Source: Hermatobates lingyangjiaoensis (taxonomy: Eukaryota > Arthropoda > Insecta > Hemiptera > Hermatobatidae). From it: 64,000 nt of DNA. The notes under the pieces are model-generated. The model saw only the letters and a program-made list of their open reading frames with translations, was not told where the DNA came from and did not search any database. The position numbers and the translations under genes are program-made. The stretch spans positions 5,701,001-5,765,000 of the forward strand of contig JAPFBL010000254.1 of assembly GCA_026182355.1 (NCBI GenBank). Reading direction: 5' to 3'. This document shows positions 12,590-24,487 of the stretch, piece by piece (the stretch's first letter is position 1; every line of letters begins with the position of its first letter).

Positions 12590-12995
12590 ACATGCATGTG
12601 GTCTACCAGTGATTAATGGCGGAGACACTATTAAGGTCAGCAGGGGGCCACTGGGACTAAGGCCGGGTAGGTGGAGTCCGGCAAACGGAAGTCACCGCAA
12701 ATATCAAGGTCCCTCCACTGTCCTCTTAATTGACAACCCTGCTGCCAATCAACTAAATCTCACACCGTCATCAAATAACACCACTTTATTTCTTGGCCGA
12801 CTTTTGGAATGTCATTTTGTATCGCTCATCAAAGGTGTTTTACTGGTTTTATTTGTCAATCAGAAATCTTTATTGTCCTTTTCTTTTTTACAACTCTTCG
12901 GAACCAGTAGAGAAGCAGAAGACGAAGCAAGCTTTTTAACTGGTTATGTCAACCATTCACTATATTCTTTCTCATTTATATCTCTAAAATGAGAC
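12590..12995. other. Locally GC-rich stretch with an open frame, not recognised
   Basis: Positions 12600-12740 are much richer in G+C than their surroundings (gcagggggccactggg, gaccgggt-like runs). A plus-strand frame stays open over about 380 bp from a non-ATG start. Beyond about 12780 the translation is low in information. I do not recognise a domain. It could be an old repeat, a regulatory element or an unspliced exon. Confidence 0.25.
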
Positions 12996-14922
12996 AAGTT
13001 TTTCATATTTTACTAAAGTTTCTTTTAATATGAATTGAAAACGATTTATCAATTTATGAGCACAGGAAAAAATACAACTTTCCAAACTGCAAAATAATTT
13101 CATTATAAAAAAAAAACAAGAAATTGATTAAATAGAAACTGGAACTAATAAACATTCCAACAGAATTATGGACTCAAAACTAAGTACATGGAATCCTGTA
13201 GTCAATTTTAAAATGATGAGGAAAAATGATTAGAAATCGGTATCTCATTTTATCAAAAGATAAGCAACGGATCTGGAACATTAGAAACATGGCTGAAGCC
13301 ACCAACTCCATTTTGACAAGGAAGTAAGAATTGCTCGGCAAGAATAAAAATTGCGACTTATAGTTTCTTTAAGCTGTATTATACTTCCCAGATTTCAGAG
13401 AACAGTTGATCGGTCTCAGAATTCATTGTAGAATATGATAGTGGACTATTAAATTTTAGAAGGAAGGAAGGTTACTGAAATTTTATTTTCATGAGATCGA
13501 ACATGCTGTTCCATAAAATAAACTTTAATCTATGTACCGTTTCACAAAAATTGTCGTTTGCATTGAATACAAGTTTGTTGAATTTGATATGTCAGTAATG
13601 CGCATAAATTATGAAAACGTTTATTATTTAAATGTTTTCATACACTTTGTTTAATTGAGGATGTGAATATGTTATGCTCCTCATGGATAATTTATTATTC
13701 TCATTCGCTGATAAGTTTCAACAAAAATAAACCTCTATTATCTACTCTAAAACTTTTTTCTTCATGATTTATCATTCATAAATATGGTTTCTATATCAAA
13801 TGTTCAAATCATTAAAAATGGCGCTCATTTAAACTTTGCCATGGGCACCATTTCGCGTAGACACGTCACCGGGAAAGATTTACTCACATAAAAAAATATT
13901 TCTATTGATTATATTCACAACAAACTGGAACAATCAGAAAAAGGAAAAGAAATATAACAAAATAGCCAACGGGATGTTATATATAAGAAAGATCTTTTCC
14001 TTGTGGCTAAACGATTAAAGTCAATTTCTGTACTATATACATCACTTTGATAAAATAATTGCTACACTTTTTCAATCAAATGATTCTTACAATAATTGTT
14101 TCCCATTGTTTTAACTGTGAATAATAATTACTGACTTCCTAGATAAATGTGATATTTTTTCCCTAATTCCATCTGGAAAAATAATAAATAACCTAAACAA
14201 AGAAAACCTGCTTGGTTTTTATTAGATTTTGTAAATAAATTAATGATGAGTTTTGTTAATAATCAACAATCACAAGGAATAGGTACACCTTTTTAGTGAA
14301 AGTATCAATAATATTTCGTCAAGACCAAATAGGCCATTTTATTAAAAGCATTTGGTCTTTTTATGAGAAATAACGAAAGAATTCTTTCGTAACAGCATTG
14401 ACAAAGGAATATGTCAGTGGACGTATGAATTGTTACTGTCAAAGCAAGGATCAAGTCACGCAGAGCCGATCAGGTTCTATTGGGCCACTTGAGACCTCTC
14501 CTGCCGAAGGACCCTAGTCGCTGGACAAATATTGGCTTCCCAGACCCTATTTCTACACACGTGCTTCAAAGACTGCTTCTGTCTTCAACAGACCCTCTTC
14601 AACTTTTCCCTATTCAGTTCGGCAATAACATTACTATATATATTTACTAATTTGCAATAATCAAATTATTATCAATTCCGCCCATTTATAAACAATAGGT
14701 TTAATTTAAAAAAAGTTTTTCAGGTAATTTTATTTCAGTTATATACAAATAATAAATGGAATATATCTTATATATATATATATTCTATTGAAACAAATAC
14801 CAATTTCCAGTTTTACACATTTTTTAATTATTTTTTCTACATTTCTCACGTAGGACTTCCATAAATTTGGAACAAGATACTCTAGTTCACCAAACTTTTA
14901 CTTTCCGACTTTATTTTTATAA

Positions 14923-14959
14923 CCAACATGTTTCGGTCTCTTTCAACCATTTTTAAAGG
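14923..14959 (-). repeat. Hammerhead-like relic D
   Basis: On the minus strand CC, a decayed core, GGT-loop-ACC, GAA, ACATGT, T, GG. Stem III (AC/GT, loop AT) and the closing CC/GG of stem I remain, but CTGANGA has become CTTTAAAA. It lies about 110 bp before a PLE amino-terminal scrap. Confidence 0.4.
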
Positions 14960-15034
14960 ACTTTATAACAAAACAAGTTTCTTAACGTACAATAAAACAC
15001 AACAATATCTAAAATTGTTGTGAAACTGGAAATT

Positions 15035-15087
15035 GGCATTTGTTTGAATAGAACATGTATTTTTGAATGCCTGCTCCCCAAATATAC

Positions 15088-15089
<2 letters not shown>
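15035..15089 (+). pseudogene. PLE amino-terminal scrap ending in (AT)n, second example
   Basis: The plus frame reads NRTCIFECLLPKYTDIY and then continues through (AT)n. The LLPKYT-x-IY junction with the microsatellite is the same as at 3735-3785, although the sequence further 5' differs. Confidence 0.4.

Positions 15090-15130
<41 letters not shown>
15090..15130. repeat. (AT)n microsatellite
   Basis: About 41 bp of alternating T and A. Confidence 0.95.
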
Positions 15131-15131
<1 letters not shown>

Positions 15132-17102
15132 TTTTTTATGAAAATATGATCCAAAATGGACAAATAAAGAAATCTTTTTCTTTATCTACATTGAACGTTA
15201 TATAAATAAAATCAGAAACAGTGAACAATCAATCAATGAATTCACTATTATGAAATGAAAATGTGAAAAAGTTCTAATATATGTCAAGAACTCTTTAGTT
15301 GTTTCATTAGTAAACTAACCTTTTCAAAAAAGTTGTCTTGAAAAGTTTTTACCATATTTTCTATACAATGGGATTTTTTTATATAAATGCATTAATCACT
15401 ATACTATCATTCTCATTTTATTCACTATAAAATCGGAAATACATTCCTACATTCCAAACTGGACATATACAAGTTCGAAATCGAACAAGAGTAATTCACG
15501 GAGTAAAGAAAGACGCGAACTCAAATTTTTGGAAAATGTGTTTTCAGGAGAAACAAATGAGGAGACCAAACAACCATTGGGTAATCTGTCATTGCTTTTT
15601 CATCGTGCTTGGTCTGGCTCTCTTTTTTTCTCCTGAAGAGAGATTTTTCAAAAAGGTTTTCTTATTTTTTCAGTAATACGTCTGAAATCAAATTCTGTTA
15701 TAGATTACTGTCTTAAAACCTTAAGACAATTAAAACATTAAGACCCATAATTTATTTTTAAATAATATTTAATACTGGAGTGGTCTACACATACACATAG
15801 AGTATTAATCACCGCAGTGTTATTATCATAAATCAAATTAATGAAAAAAATGGTTGAATTTTAAACTCTTTCTGTCATGGTTATCAAATAATTTGTTTCA
15901 TTCTCAGTTTCCTTCGCAAGCCACAATTAAAGGAACTAGATGTTATAAAATCAACTAGAGTTTCGTTAATTTGAATTGACTTGTAAAGTGACCTACTAAC
16001 AATTATCTGTCTTGTTAAGTCCAAAACATTAAACTGTTTTTATATCCATTTAAGCGGTTCTGTTTAAATGCAATAAATGCTGAAAAAGTAATAATTCACA
16101 GTAGAGGAAACACGCTCGTAAAAGGTTAAACCATTCACTTTTAATGCTACTGTCGAAGTTAAACCGTTAATAAAAATAATGGCGTAAAGTGAAACTGATT
16201 CTGTTCAGTAATACTAGCCAGGAGAGATTTACGACCAAAGGTTTTTTGTTGGTCTTTGAAAAAGGGTCTGCTAGGAGATTGAAAGAATGTCCTTGTTCGT
16301 CGGTATAAGAAATAGAGGAAGTTGCTAGTACCGACATGTCCCTTTTCAACTCTACTACTCAATAATATAAATAAATATCAAATTGAAAATGAGTTTTTAT
16401 AATTGATAACAGTTAGCAACTTAAAAAAATATATAATAGAAGTAGAACAGATGGGCCTATTAATAATTTTTTATAACGTAGTAAATATAAATCTTTAACA
16501 TGGTAAGAACAGTTTAAAAAACTCGGTACTGCGAAATCTTTTCAAAATCAAATATTTTGGTTATAATATATGTTCATAACCATGCAAAATATGAAATGCT
16601 ATGAAAGATTTTACAAAATACTCTAAAAATTAAATGATTTCAAATGTATTCTAGCTTCTGAAATAGATCTATTTTTCAAAATTTTTTTATGGTTCTTCTT
16701 CCTGTTTCAAATGTCAACACTTTTTTAGCTTATGTTTCTATAAGTTAAATATTTCAGAGCAAATAATCATTACTATGTAGTAATACATTAGTATTACAAT
16801 GTAATAGATATAAAGCTAACGCTCCGAGCTGCTTAAGGTTATATTAACCTTAACTCCCTTGAATTAGTTTAATTCACTAGGTTCTGTGACGAAAGGTAAA
16901 CTCAAAATGACATGAGATATTATTGAGTTCAAAAAAATAAATTCAGTGTGTGTTGGGTTTCCGTAATTGTTCTTAATTTTCAGTGTATAATCCTGATCAT
17001 ATTGAATATTTTATCGACAATAGTCATTATATATAATAAATATCTATATATATATACCATAATATGGTATATGGTATGGTATGGTATGGTGTATGGTATA
17101 TC

Positions 17103-17236
17103 CCAAACCATAATATGGAATGGGAAGAAAAGACTAAGATCTTTCAACCGTAACAAGTGGTCTTTGTCAGAGTCAAAATCCAACTGATCGTGGTTTGATT
17201 ATTCTTACTTCCCGTGATTATTGAAATCTTGTTATC
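17103..17236 (+). mobile_element. Family A, copy A4 (half plus short return arm)
   Basis: It begins ccaaaccataatatgg, carries the full ctttcaaccgtaacaag and gtcagagtcaaaa segment, then jumps to gtggtttgatt and ends gaaatcttg, the complement of the family lead. The centre of the palindrome is missing. A (AT)n tract follows. The minus-strand hammerhead motif at 17132-17174 has G8 changed to A (CTGACAA), expected to kill cleavage. Confidence 0.7.
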
Positions 17237-17237
17237 G

Positions 17238-17300
17238 ATATATATATATATATATATATGTATGTATAAGTGTATATAGTATATATATATTATGTAGTAT
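17238..17300. repeat. (AT)n-rich tract
   Basis: Alternating AT with interruptions, directly after family A copy A4. Confidence 0.8.
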
Positions 17301-17458
17301 ATCTTCCTTAAGACATGTTTAATTAAAATTAACCGTAGTTTCAACATTCACGATCTTCTGACTGAGCGAGTCGAAGCTACGAACCAATTTTTCTATTAGG
17401 TGTTAATTGAAATAAGAGTTAGTCAAGTGATATATTTCACAAAACAAAAAAAGCTTAA

Positions 17459-17635
17459 AGTAGATGAAGAAACATAGAGAAATTAAAAAGACACCTATCT
17501 CCAACCGTCTCTGCACCGTTGGTGCACGGTTGGTCTCTCTCTCTTATCTCTTCTGCCCAAGGTTTAAACCAACAATTAGAGACTGTAAGTATGTGTTCTT
17601 ATTTCTCTATGTTTCTTAATTTACATCGAACTTTT
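17459..17635. repeat. Family C imperfect palindrome, copy C2
   Basis: The left end (gaagaaacatagagaaat) and right end (atttctctatgtttctta) are inverted repeats about 100 bp apart. The interior shares agataagagagag and attagagactgtaag with C1 at 12235-12330. Confidence 0.55.
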
Positions 17636-17828
17636 TGTCCGTTTCGGACATTTTCATCGATAATATATATATAATTGGAATTTGCAGCAGCATCACTGAC
17701 TATTTTAGTATTGGTAAAAATCGACGATTATTCAAATCGTCGATAAAATAAATAATGGGTTTTATTGTTTGTCAAGAGTATGCAGAGGCAATGGGAGACA
17801 TTTGTTGAGTTGTTGTGTTTGCTTGCAG

Positions 17829-18068
17829 AGTGGAGAATTCGAGGCTTACTTGGTGGGTGCAGGGCCCTGGGATAAGTCGACGAGGAGGGAGTCTGCTGCC
17901 CAAATAGACGACTTGTTTCAGCCTCAGACCTTTAAGTCAGACGATGACGTCTTCCTTAAGCCAGCCCTCTGGGAGGACATAACCTCCTCCATCCAGAAGC
18001 TTGATCCTGAGAATGCAGAGATGCTTGCTCCACTGACCCATATCAAGCTCGAGTTGCCTGATGAACAG
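17829..18068 (+). CDS. KLF5/dar1-like transcription factor, internal coding exon (acidic segment, 80 codons)
   Basis: This exon encodes 80 residues between a good acceptor (tttgcttgcag at its left edge) and a donor (cag|gtaaat), both in phase 0. The peptide is acidic and includes SDDDVFLKPALWEDITSSIQ, followed by a KLDPENAEML segment. It ends in THIKLELPDEQ, where IKLE fits the psi-K-x-E SUMO consensus; vertebrate KLF5 has a similar IKQELP segment. The exon is clearly richer in G+C than the flanks and has sensible codon use. The WEDITSSIQKLDPEN stretch resembles, from memory, the acidic region of insect dar1 proteins, KLF5-type regulators needed for dendrite growth. It presumably forms part of the activation region ahead of the zinc fingers. 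An alternative acceptor two bases downstream would change the frame. The assignment to the same gene as the finger exons rests on strand, phase and content. A transcript is needed for proof. Confidence 0.75.
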
Positions 18069-18626
18069 GTAAATCACTATCTGCCTCTTTATCTTTTAAC
18101 TCACTCCTTTGTTATCTTAGAAACAAACAACACTAATTATTAAACTTCTTTATCTTCAAAGACTGTATAAACATTAAATACCATTCACCCCACAGATTAA
18201 TTTTCCAGGGACCTCTATCTGAGACATTTTCTTTCCCATTCGAACATTTAACTTTCTCAACTCATCTTGCAGACCTGTTTTGATCTATTGCCGTGTACCT
18301 GGATTTTTTCAAATCATACCACAGACATCTTGCAGACCATCTAACCCAGTGGTGGCAAGACTTGGACACCAGTGTGTCAAAATTTCGTTTCTTAAATATT
18401 TTTTTCTTCTTAGTGTGTCACCTCTGAATATGTAAATAAAAAAAATATAATTTTGGGTAAAATAAATCTATATATATATAAAGTTTGTGTATGTGTTTGT
18501 TTGTTTGTTCATCTATTTTCCGTGAATATATAGCCTTGAAATGATTGTAATTATTATAATCTTTACTTTTGTTGTGATTGAATTTGTTGTAGCTGTATTA
18601 CATAATAACAAATTGTATTAAGAGGT

Positions 18627-18662
18627 CAGGGTAGCCCAGTGGCTTGCGTGCTCGCTTCGACT
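18627..18662 (+). repeat. tRNA-like SINE head fragment
   Basis: tagcccagtgg fits the A box, followed by cttgcgtgctcgcttcga as in tRNA D-arm and anticodon regions. It then breaks off into AT-rich sequence. A shorter echo (gggtcaggatagcc) lies at about 18699. I see no B box, so it is a truncated piece. Confidence 0.5.
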
Positions 18663-20949
18663 TTTTACAATATTATTTAATAATATTTGTTATTAGAGGG
18701 TCAGGATAGCCTATAATATATAATAAACTATTGCATTAGAGCTTAAAAATGATAATTTTAGGAACAAACTTGAATACAACTGTCAAATAAAATACAAATG
18801 CGCTAAGGTAATATTATATTATAGACACATTTCTTTCGTTAATGTTATTTTATGTTGGGTAAATAAATTGAATATTTCTAATTACAAGTTTTGTTTGTTT
18901 TAAATATATTTGATTGTGTATGTAAGTTGAATTGATGTTTTATTTATTTATGTCAAAAAATAAATAATTTTTATTTTGCTAAATATACTTAAGAGTTATA
19001 TATCTTGAATCGTGATAAGAATACTATATCAAAAGCTTGGACCATATAATAATCTGTTTCTGTGCCTTAATAACAAGAAACAACAATTAAAATTATCCCT
19101 GTCAATCATGTTCAGTGAATTTATTTCAATAACTATTGTTATAATTTCTGAGTGACACAAAGAGTCACGGGTAGTCTAGTATAAATATAAGTCTAATTGA
19201 ATTTACTGCTTTAATATAAGTAAAATATACGTATTTAAATACAAAAATTACTTTTTTGATTATGGGCAAGATAAAAATTGCATTATAATTGGTTAATTCA
19301 TATGGAGGAGGAGGGGTAAAGTAAAAAAAAAAAATCTAGAAATACTGTCAAGTTTTGTTTTGTTTTTGGATTAATTTTTGCTTGGATGTCAACAAAAATA
19401 CCCTCGCGAATCACCCCTGACATGTGTCATAGTTTTGCCATAACGGATCTAACCAATTAACACCTTTGAAGTGTTCCATTTCTTATAATTTTATAAATTT
19501 TTTCCTGGAGCATTCCGAACATAATTTAACTTATTAAATTAATCTTAATTTAATTATTTATAATTAAGCTAGTGATACATTTTATAATTGATTTTTATTA
19601 AAAACTATCTTTAAAAATAAATAAATGATATATTCCTGCTAAAGATAACGCATACTATTCCGTTTTATCCAGTAACTGCTCTGAATCCATAAGTAACTGG
19701 TTGTGGACCATGTCCACTGTCATGCATATTCCTGACAACGAACATGTTGTGGGAACTAGTTACACAAGCCTTCAAAGCAGTTTCTGTTGTAGACAAATGT
19801 GATGCAAAATAACAAATTAAAAACATGTATTTTAATCAATAATTGTCAATGGCATAATAAATCTTTTCTTTTAATATACATACCTTTATTAATCTTATTA
19901 TTGTTTTATATTGATGAGTGTAGCTATATTGAAGCTTATAACACATTTCAGTTGACAATATAAAAAAATCCGTATTCATACATTAGTATGTATGAATAAC
20001 TGTATAACTGTACAAAGGAAAAATATTTATAACACCGGAAAATTTTTCATTAAATATAAATTTTCAAACCTTTAATACTAAATATTAATGTACCAAATAT
20101 AATTGACAGTTAGTAGGAGTTACTAACTTAACTTTTAACTGCACAATTATAAAAAAATGATAGCTATCTAATAAAAAATATGAAAGTGTTAAGGATTTTT
20201 AAATGATGAGGAAGTGATATGAAAGACATTTACCTTTGTTTTCTTATTTAATGGGGCATTGAAAAAATAATCAAAGATTTGTGTCTTTATTGATATCATT
20301 AAAGTTTTTTTAATTATCAATCTACTAATAATATTTAGATTCATATTCTAAACTGAATTAAAATGAAAAGAAATTATATATAATTGTTACCAAGCTATTA
20401 AACCTAATTCCATTTTAATTTTCAAAACAACCTTTTTCTAATCAATTTATATATCCTTTCGTAAGTAATAAAATGCACAAGTCGCCCTGATGCAATCATT
20501 GACACGACTGTGTAATTTTAGAACCTACAATACGATAAGTCATGCATTTCATTTGTCTTTCACCGACTTTTACTGCAGTTATTAACTTGCTAAGTTTATG
20601 GCGTCGATTGTTTACAACTAAAGTGGAATTTATTTGTTGTGAAAGAGATATTTATTAAGAGACTTTCATGCTCTATAAAATATAGGTCCAGCATTATTAT
20701 AATTAGTAAGGTAGCCATATTTTAGAGTGATCTATTTGAATTAAGATGAATATAGTATTTATGCAAGTTTGGGCTGATAAGCTGTATAAATTTCTTACAT
20801 GAATGGGAGTTTTCTAAATGACAGTTTAATCATGATTGAGGGGTGTTGTGACGAAGGGTAGATACATTATCTTAAACATGGATCGTGTTAGGGCGAAGCG
20901 TAGGAGTAAGGCAAGGTTAGCTTTCTAGGCTCTTTCACAGAATATACAA

Positions 20950-21479
20950 TTGTGCGGGTACTGTTTTAAATTTAACATAAGTAAAAAGCCTACTACAAAC
21001 ATATGTTCCCTTCTAGATACACTTTCACAAAAACGTGTATTGAAAAACATTAGAGGATATCTGCAGAGGTCTCACGCAGATCTTTCTGTGGAGTACACAT
21101 CAAGGATATGGCTTTGCAGACAGCCAACCACTTTGTGTCAATGTTTGAACTGTCTATGTCGTAACCCTGCTTTATATTTATGAACACTTGCAAACACATT
21201 TGATTGGGTTTCTGCAATACGAAAGGCAAAAACGTGGAGTACATTTGCTTTAATTGTACTCAGTCAATATTCTCTGGTGAAAAGACAAGGACTGAGCTTT
21301 CTATTTGCAAAGAAATAATAAAGAAGGTAAATGTCAGCCCCGTAATTCCAAGGTTTACTAAGAACAAGAGGTTCTTGACTACACCTGAAGTTTGCCCCAA
21401 GAAAAAGGAGAACATTAAAAATTTAGAATTCCTAAAGCAATTGATATATAAAATAATAATTGGCAAATATAGTAAGTAA
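20950..21479 (+). other. Two consecutive open frames, coding-like but not recognised
   Basis: Frames at 20950-21183 and 21204-21479 have non-repetitive, mixed-composition translations. These include CxxC pairs (CGYC near the start of the first, CFNC in the second) and a lysine-rich tail KKVNVSPVIPRFTKNKRF. A stop and a frame change separate them. I recognise no domain. It may be a decayed retrocopy or chance. Confidence 0.2.
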
Positions 21480-21631
21480 ACCTAGCATTTTATTCAAAGG
21501 GTTAAAATATATTTTACTCTGACAAAAAAACATAATTACAGTACTGTGAAAGTTTAAAATTAAGTATTAGAATTATACTATACAACTGAATTGATTTGAA
21601 TTGATTTTTTTAATGGTAGATGTTGATTGTA

Positions 21632-21651
21632 ATATATAATATATATATATA

Positions 21652-21691
<40 letters not shown>
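21632..21691. repeat. (AT)n microsatellite before B2
   Basis: About 55 bp of alternating A and T with one interruption. Confidence 0.92.
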
Positions 21692-21694
<3 letters not shown>

Positions 21695-21925
21695 TAAATT
21701 CACAGAAAGAACACACATAACAGAGATAAAAAATACACTACTATATTTCATCTCCCTTGTCATCAGTTAGAAAGAGCGTCATCAATTGCTCCGAAGACAA
21801 GTGACGACTTCACAGATGAATACCTTCGGAGCGACTCACCTCTTTTTACCTGATGGCAGAGTAGTTGCAATATAGTAGAGAGTTTTTGTGATTCCTTTAA
21901 ACGTATGGCTTTTTTTGTGCATTTA

Positions 21926-21927
<2 letters not shown>
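21692..21927. mobile_element. Family B, copy B2
   Basis: It starts aaattcacagaaagaacacac and ends with a decayed complement. The centre has tgctccgaagacaagtgacg and, inverted, ccttcggagcgactc, as in B1. On the minus strand CTGATGA and GAAATATAG are present without a convincing stem II. (AT)n and a family A stub follow. Confidence 0.6.

Positions 21928-21929
<2 letters not shown>

Positions 21930-21973
<44 letters not shown>
21930..21973. repeat. (AT)n microsatellite between B2 and a family A stub
   Basis: About 44 bp of alternating A and T. Confidence 0.93.
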
Positions 21974-21977
<4 letters not shown>

Positions 21978-22012
21978 GATCAAACCATATGGTTTGATGA
22001 CCACAATATGGT
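21974..22012 (+). mobile_element. Family A stub (copy A9)
   Basis: attaatgatcaaacc followed at once by ggtttgatgaccacaatatgg: only the outermost part of a family A palindrome, folded back on itself. Confidence 0.55.
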
Positions 22013-24355
22013 GGTAGTGCTCGTAGTGTTGGAAAACCAAGCATACCTCTAAGAAAGAATCTCTTAACAACATGCAAAGTCAAAGATTACTAATTGGCTA
22101 ATGTTATAAGTTAAATGCAATATTGTTTTAAACTAATAGAAGCTGCTGCCTTTTATGAATCATATGTGTCGATCCAGCTGTAACGGACTACTAGAGAAAT
22201 AGTTAATAAATACTGCCCGATGTTTCTTAATAACATCTTAACTAAACTAGCAAAAGCAATGTGATATAAATTTGTCATTCACGACGGCAGAATTAGCATG
22301 ATATAGAAACATAAATCAAATAGTTATAAAGGAGAGTTAATTAAGGTATTGATCATCTCTTTCACACAGATTATATTATTAAATCATTGTTCAACTACAG
22401 CTTGTAACTCTTTTATCTGTAAGCTTGCTGAAGAATTTTTGTTTCTTGCAGATACTGAAATATAAAATAGCTTACCTTTATTGTTAAGAAGTCATTATAA
22501 AAGTGACGCTAAATCCTTGCTATTAAACTCTTTTGAGAATCCCATAGGGTTTCTTTTCCTCTATATGAGCCTTTTTTTTTGACAAATAAAAAATTTACTT
22601 AAATAATAGGCTGAATGCAAGTCTAGTAAACTTATTAATACGAGTATAAAACAAGAATGAAATCATTAATTCATTAAAAAAATTGTTTTAGTTTTCTAAT
22701 TTTTGAAATATTTTTCCATGAACAATTTTTAAATAATATTCTTAAATTACAAAAATCGTAATTCTTTTAAAATAGTTGGTTAGTTTGCTTTTTTAGGATT
22801 GTTTGCATGGTTTAATCCTTTTAATTAACAGTTAAGGTATTTGTTAACTACATTTGAAGACCAAGGAGAGGGTTTAGTTTTGCTCTGATTAACGAATTAA
22901 CAATAAGAAACCGATTCCAGTCATTAGTTGAAAGTCCAAGAACAAACCCCGTTTTATTTAATGTTTCAGTTGACCTTTCATGATAAGTCCTCTTATGAAA
23001 TGTTGGTCAATAATGCGAATGTTTACCTGCAATAAGATTTCTATACTATCTTTAGCAAGTTTGTTGTGATTCAATAATTATTAAGATAAAACCATCTAGA
23101 GGAAATAGCCTTTTAAAGTTATAAAATGGTATAAAAAAAGTTTATGATGTGGAATATTATCAGTGTACCATACCATAAGTCTTATATTGCTTCATGTTTT
23201 TTCCAATATTATATTTTTCCAAATATTAGATTTTTCCTGTCGACTTTATTTTTAAAGTATCAAGATTAGACACTTTGCATCTTTCACCATATTAAGACCA
23301 AATCTGTGGCCTATGTTGTGGTTTGGCGGCTATTTTATTAAGGGTGAGCCCCATTACATGTGGTTTCACATTTGGGTACTGAATTGCACCTTACACAAGT
23401 TTATAGCCCTGGGAACTTCCCTAAATACCGGCCATCTCACAGGTTCAGAACGATTGCTATACCAACCATTTAGTTAGATGCCGGTCAAAATGATCCATTT
23501 ACTACTTGAGGAAAGCTAGCGCTATTGCTAGATTTAGAATCTAGACAACCATAAAAGCCACCAACTACTAAACCAGGATTTAAAATGTGATAACGTTTGA
23601 CATGACCTTCATTTAACCCACAAAAATAAAAAAAACACTTTTCAGAAATTAAATTTAATTTTAAAAACAAAGAACCTATTATACAAACTTTTATCAAAAA
23701 TAACTAGTAGAATAACAATTGTCAATAATAATAATTGTCACTTTGAAAATTTTTAATTTTTATAAAATAAATAAAAAAAATCAGGCATAAGTAACACCAA
23801 AAGGACGCGCAAAAAACATCCCACCATTTCTTACCTGGAGCATTCGTAAAACGGTAGGCGTCGAGTTAAGTACTTTGCTGCATTATTATATACTAAAGCA
23901 GAATTATGTCATCTTTTCTGTCAGTTTTATCGATTGGAATCAAATTAATTTATTATTTACAGTGTACTCCTCTCCGTCTTTTGATTAATACCTGAATCAA
24001 CTCAACAAAGAGCTTTTTAAAAGTTCAAAAGTTCATCTATTCTTATTTTATAATAGTATAGCAATCTATTTAAACGTTAACGTTTTAACGTTAAGGACTA
24101 TTTTTAAAGAAAAGCATGTGACTAAAAGACAGATCCACGGTGATTTAATCAAATTTATGAACATATTTATATTAAAGTGTAAAAGGTACTCTGAAGTACA
24201 AATAATTTCAGACAAAGTACCCTCTAAAAAAGGGTAACATTTGTACCAAGTTTGTGGTTCTCCTTCAGGTGTAACTGTAATTGTAACTTAAATCTTGATT
24301 TTACAACTATTTCGATTTTTGTGATACTCTACTTTGTCACACACTATCTCTCTAG

Positions 24356-24487
<132 letters not shown>

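Larger units (their letters stand above)
1..17828. other. Region upstream of the first recognised KLF exon (5' intron or intergenic)
   Basis: No coding exon that I recognise precedes the KLF exon at 17829. That exon opens with a splice acceptor and not a start codon, so at least one 5' exon exists; it may be outside the window or in this stretch as an exon too short or too diverged to see. The stretch is AT-rich. Its recognisable contents are listed separately: Jockey remnant, PLE scraps, SINE, palindromic cassettes and AT microsatellites. I saw nothing definite in about 1-1530, 1855-3400, 4700-6100, 6455-7700, 8350-10790, 11000-12180, 13000-14900 and 15200-17030. Confidence 0.6.

Noticed and set aside
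16159..16362. Two overlapping minus-strand frames of 60-67 residues
   Set aside because: No domain, no splice-site support, and the lengths are expected by chance.
18641..18720. Functional tRNA gene
   Set aside because: There is an A box but no B box, no anticodon arm that folds and no acceptor stem. It is treated as a SINE fragment.
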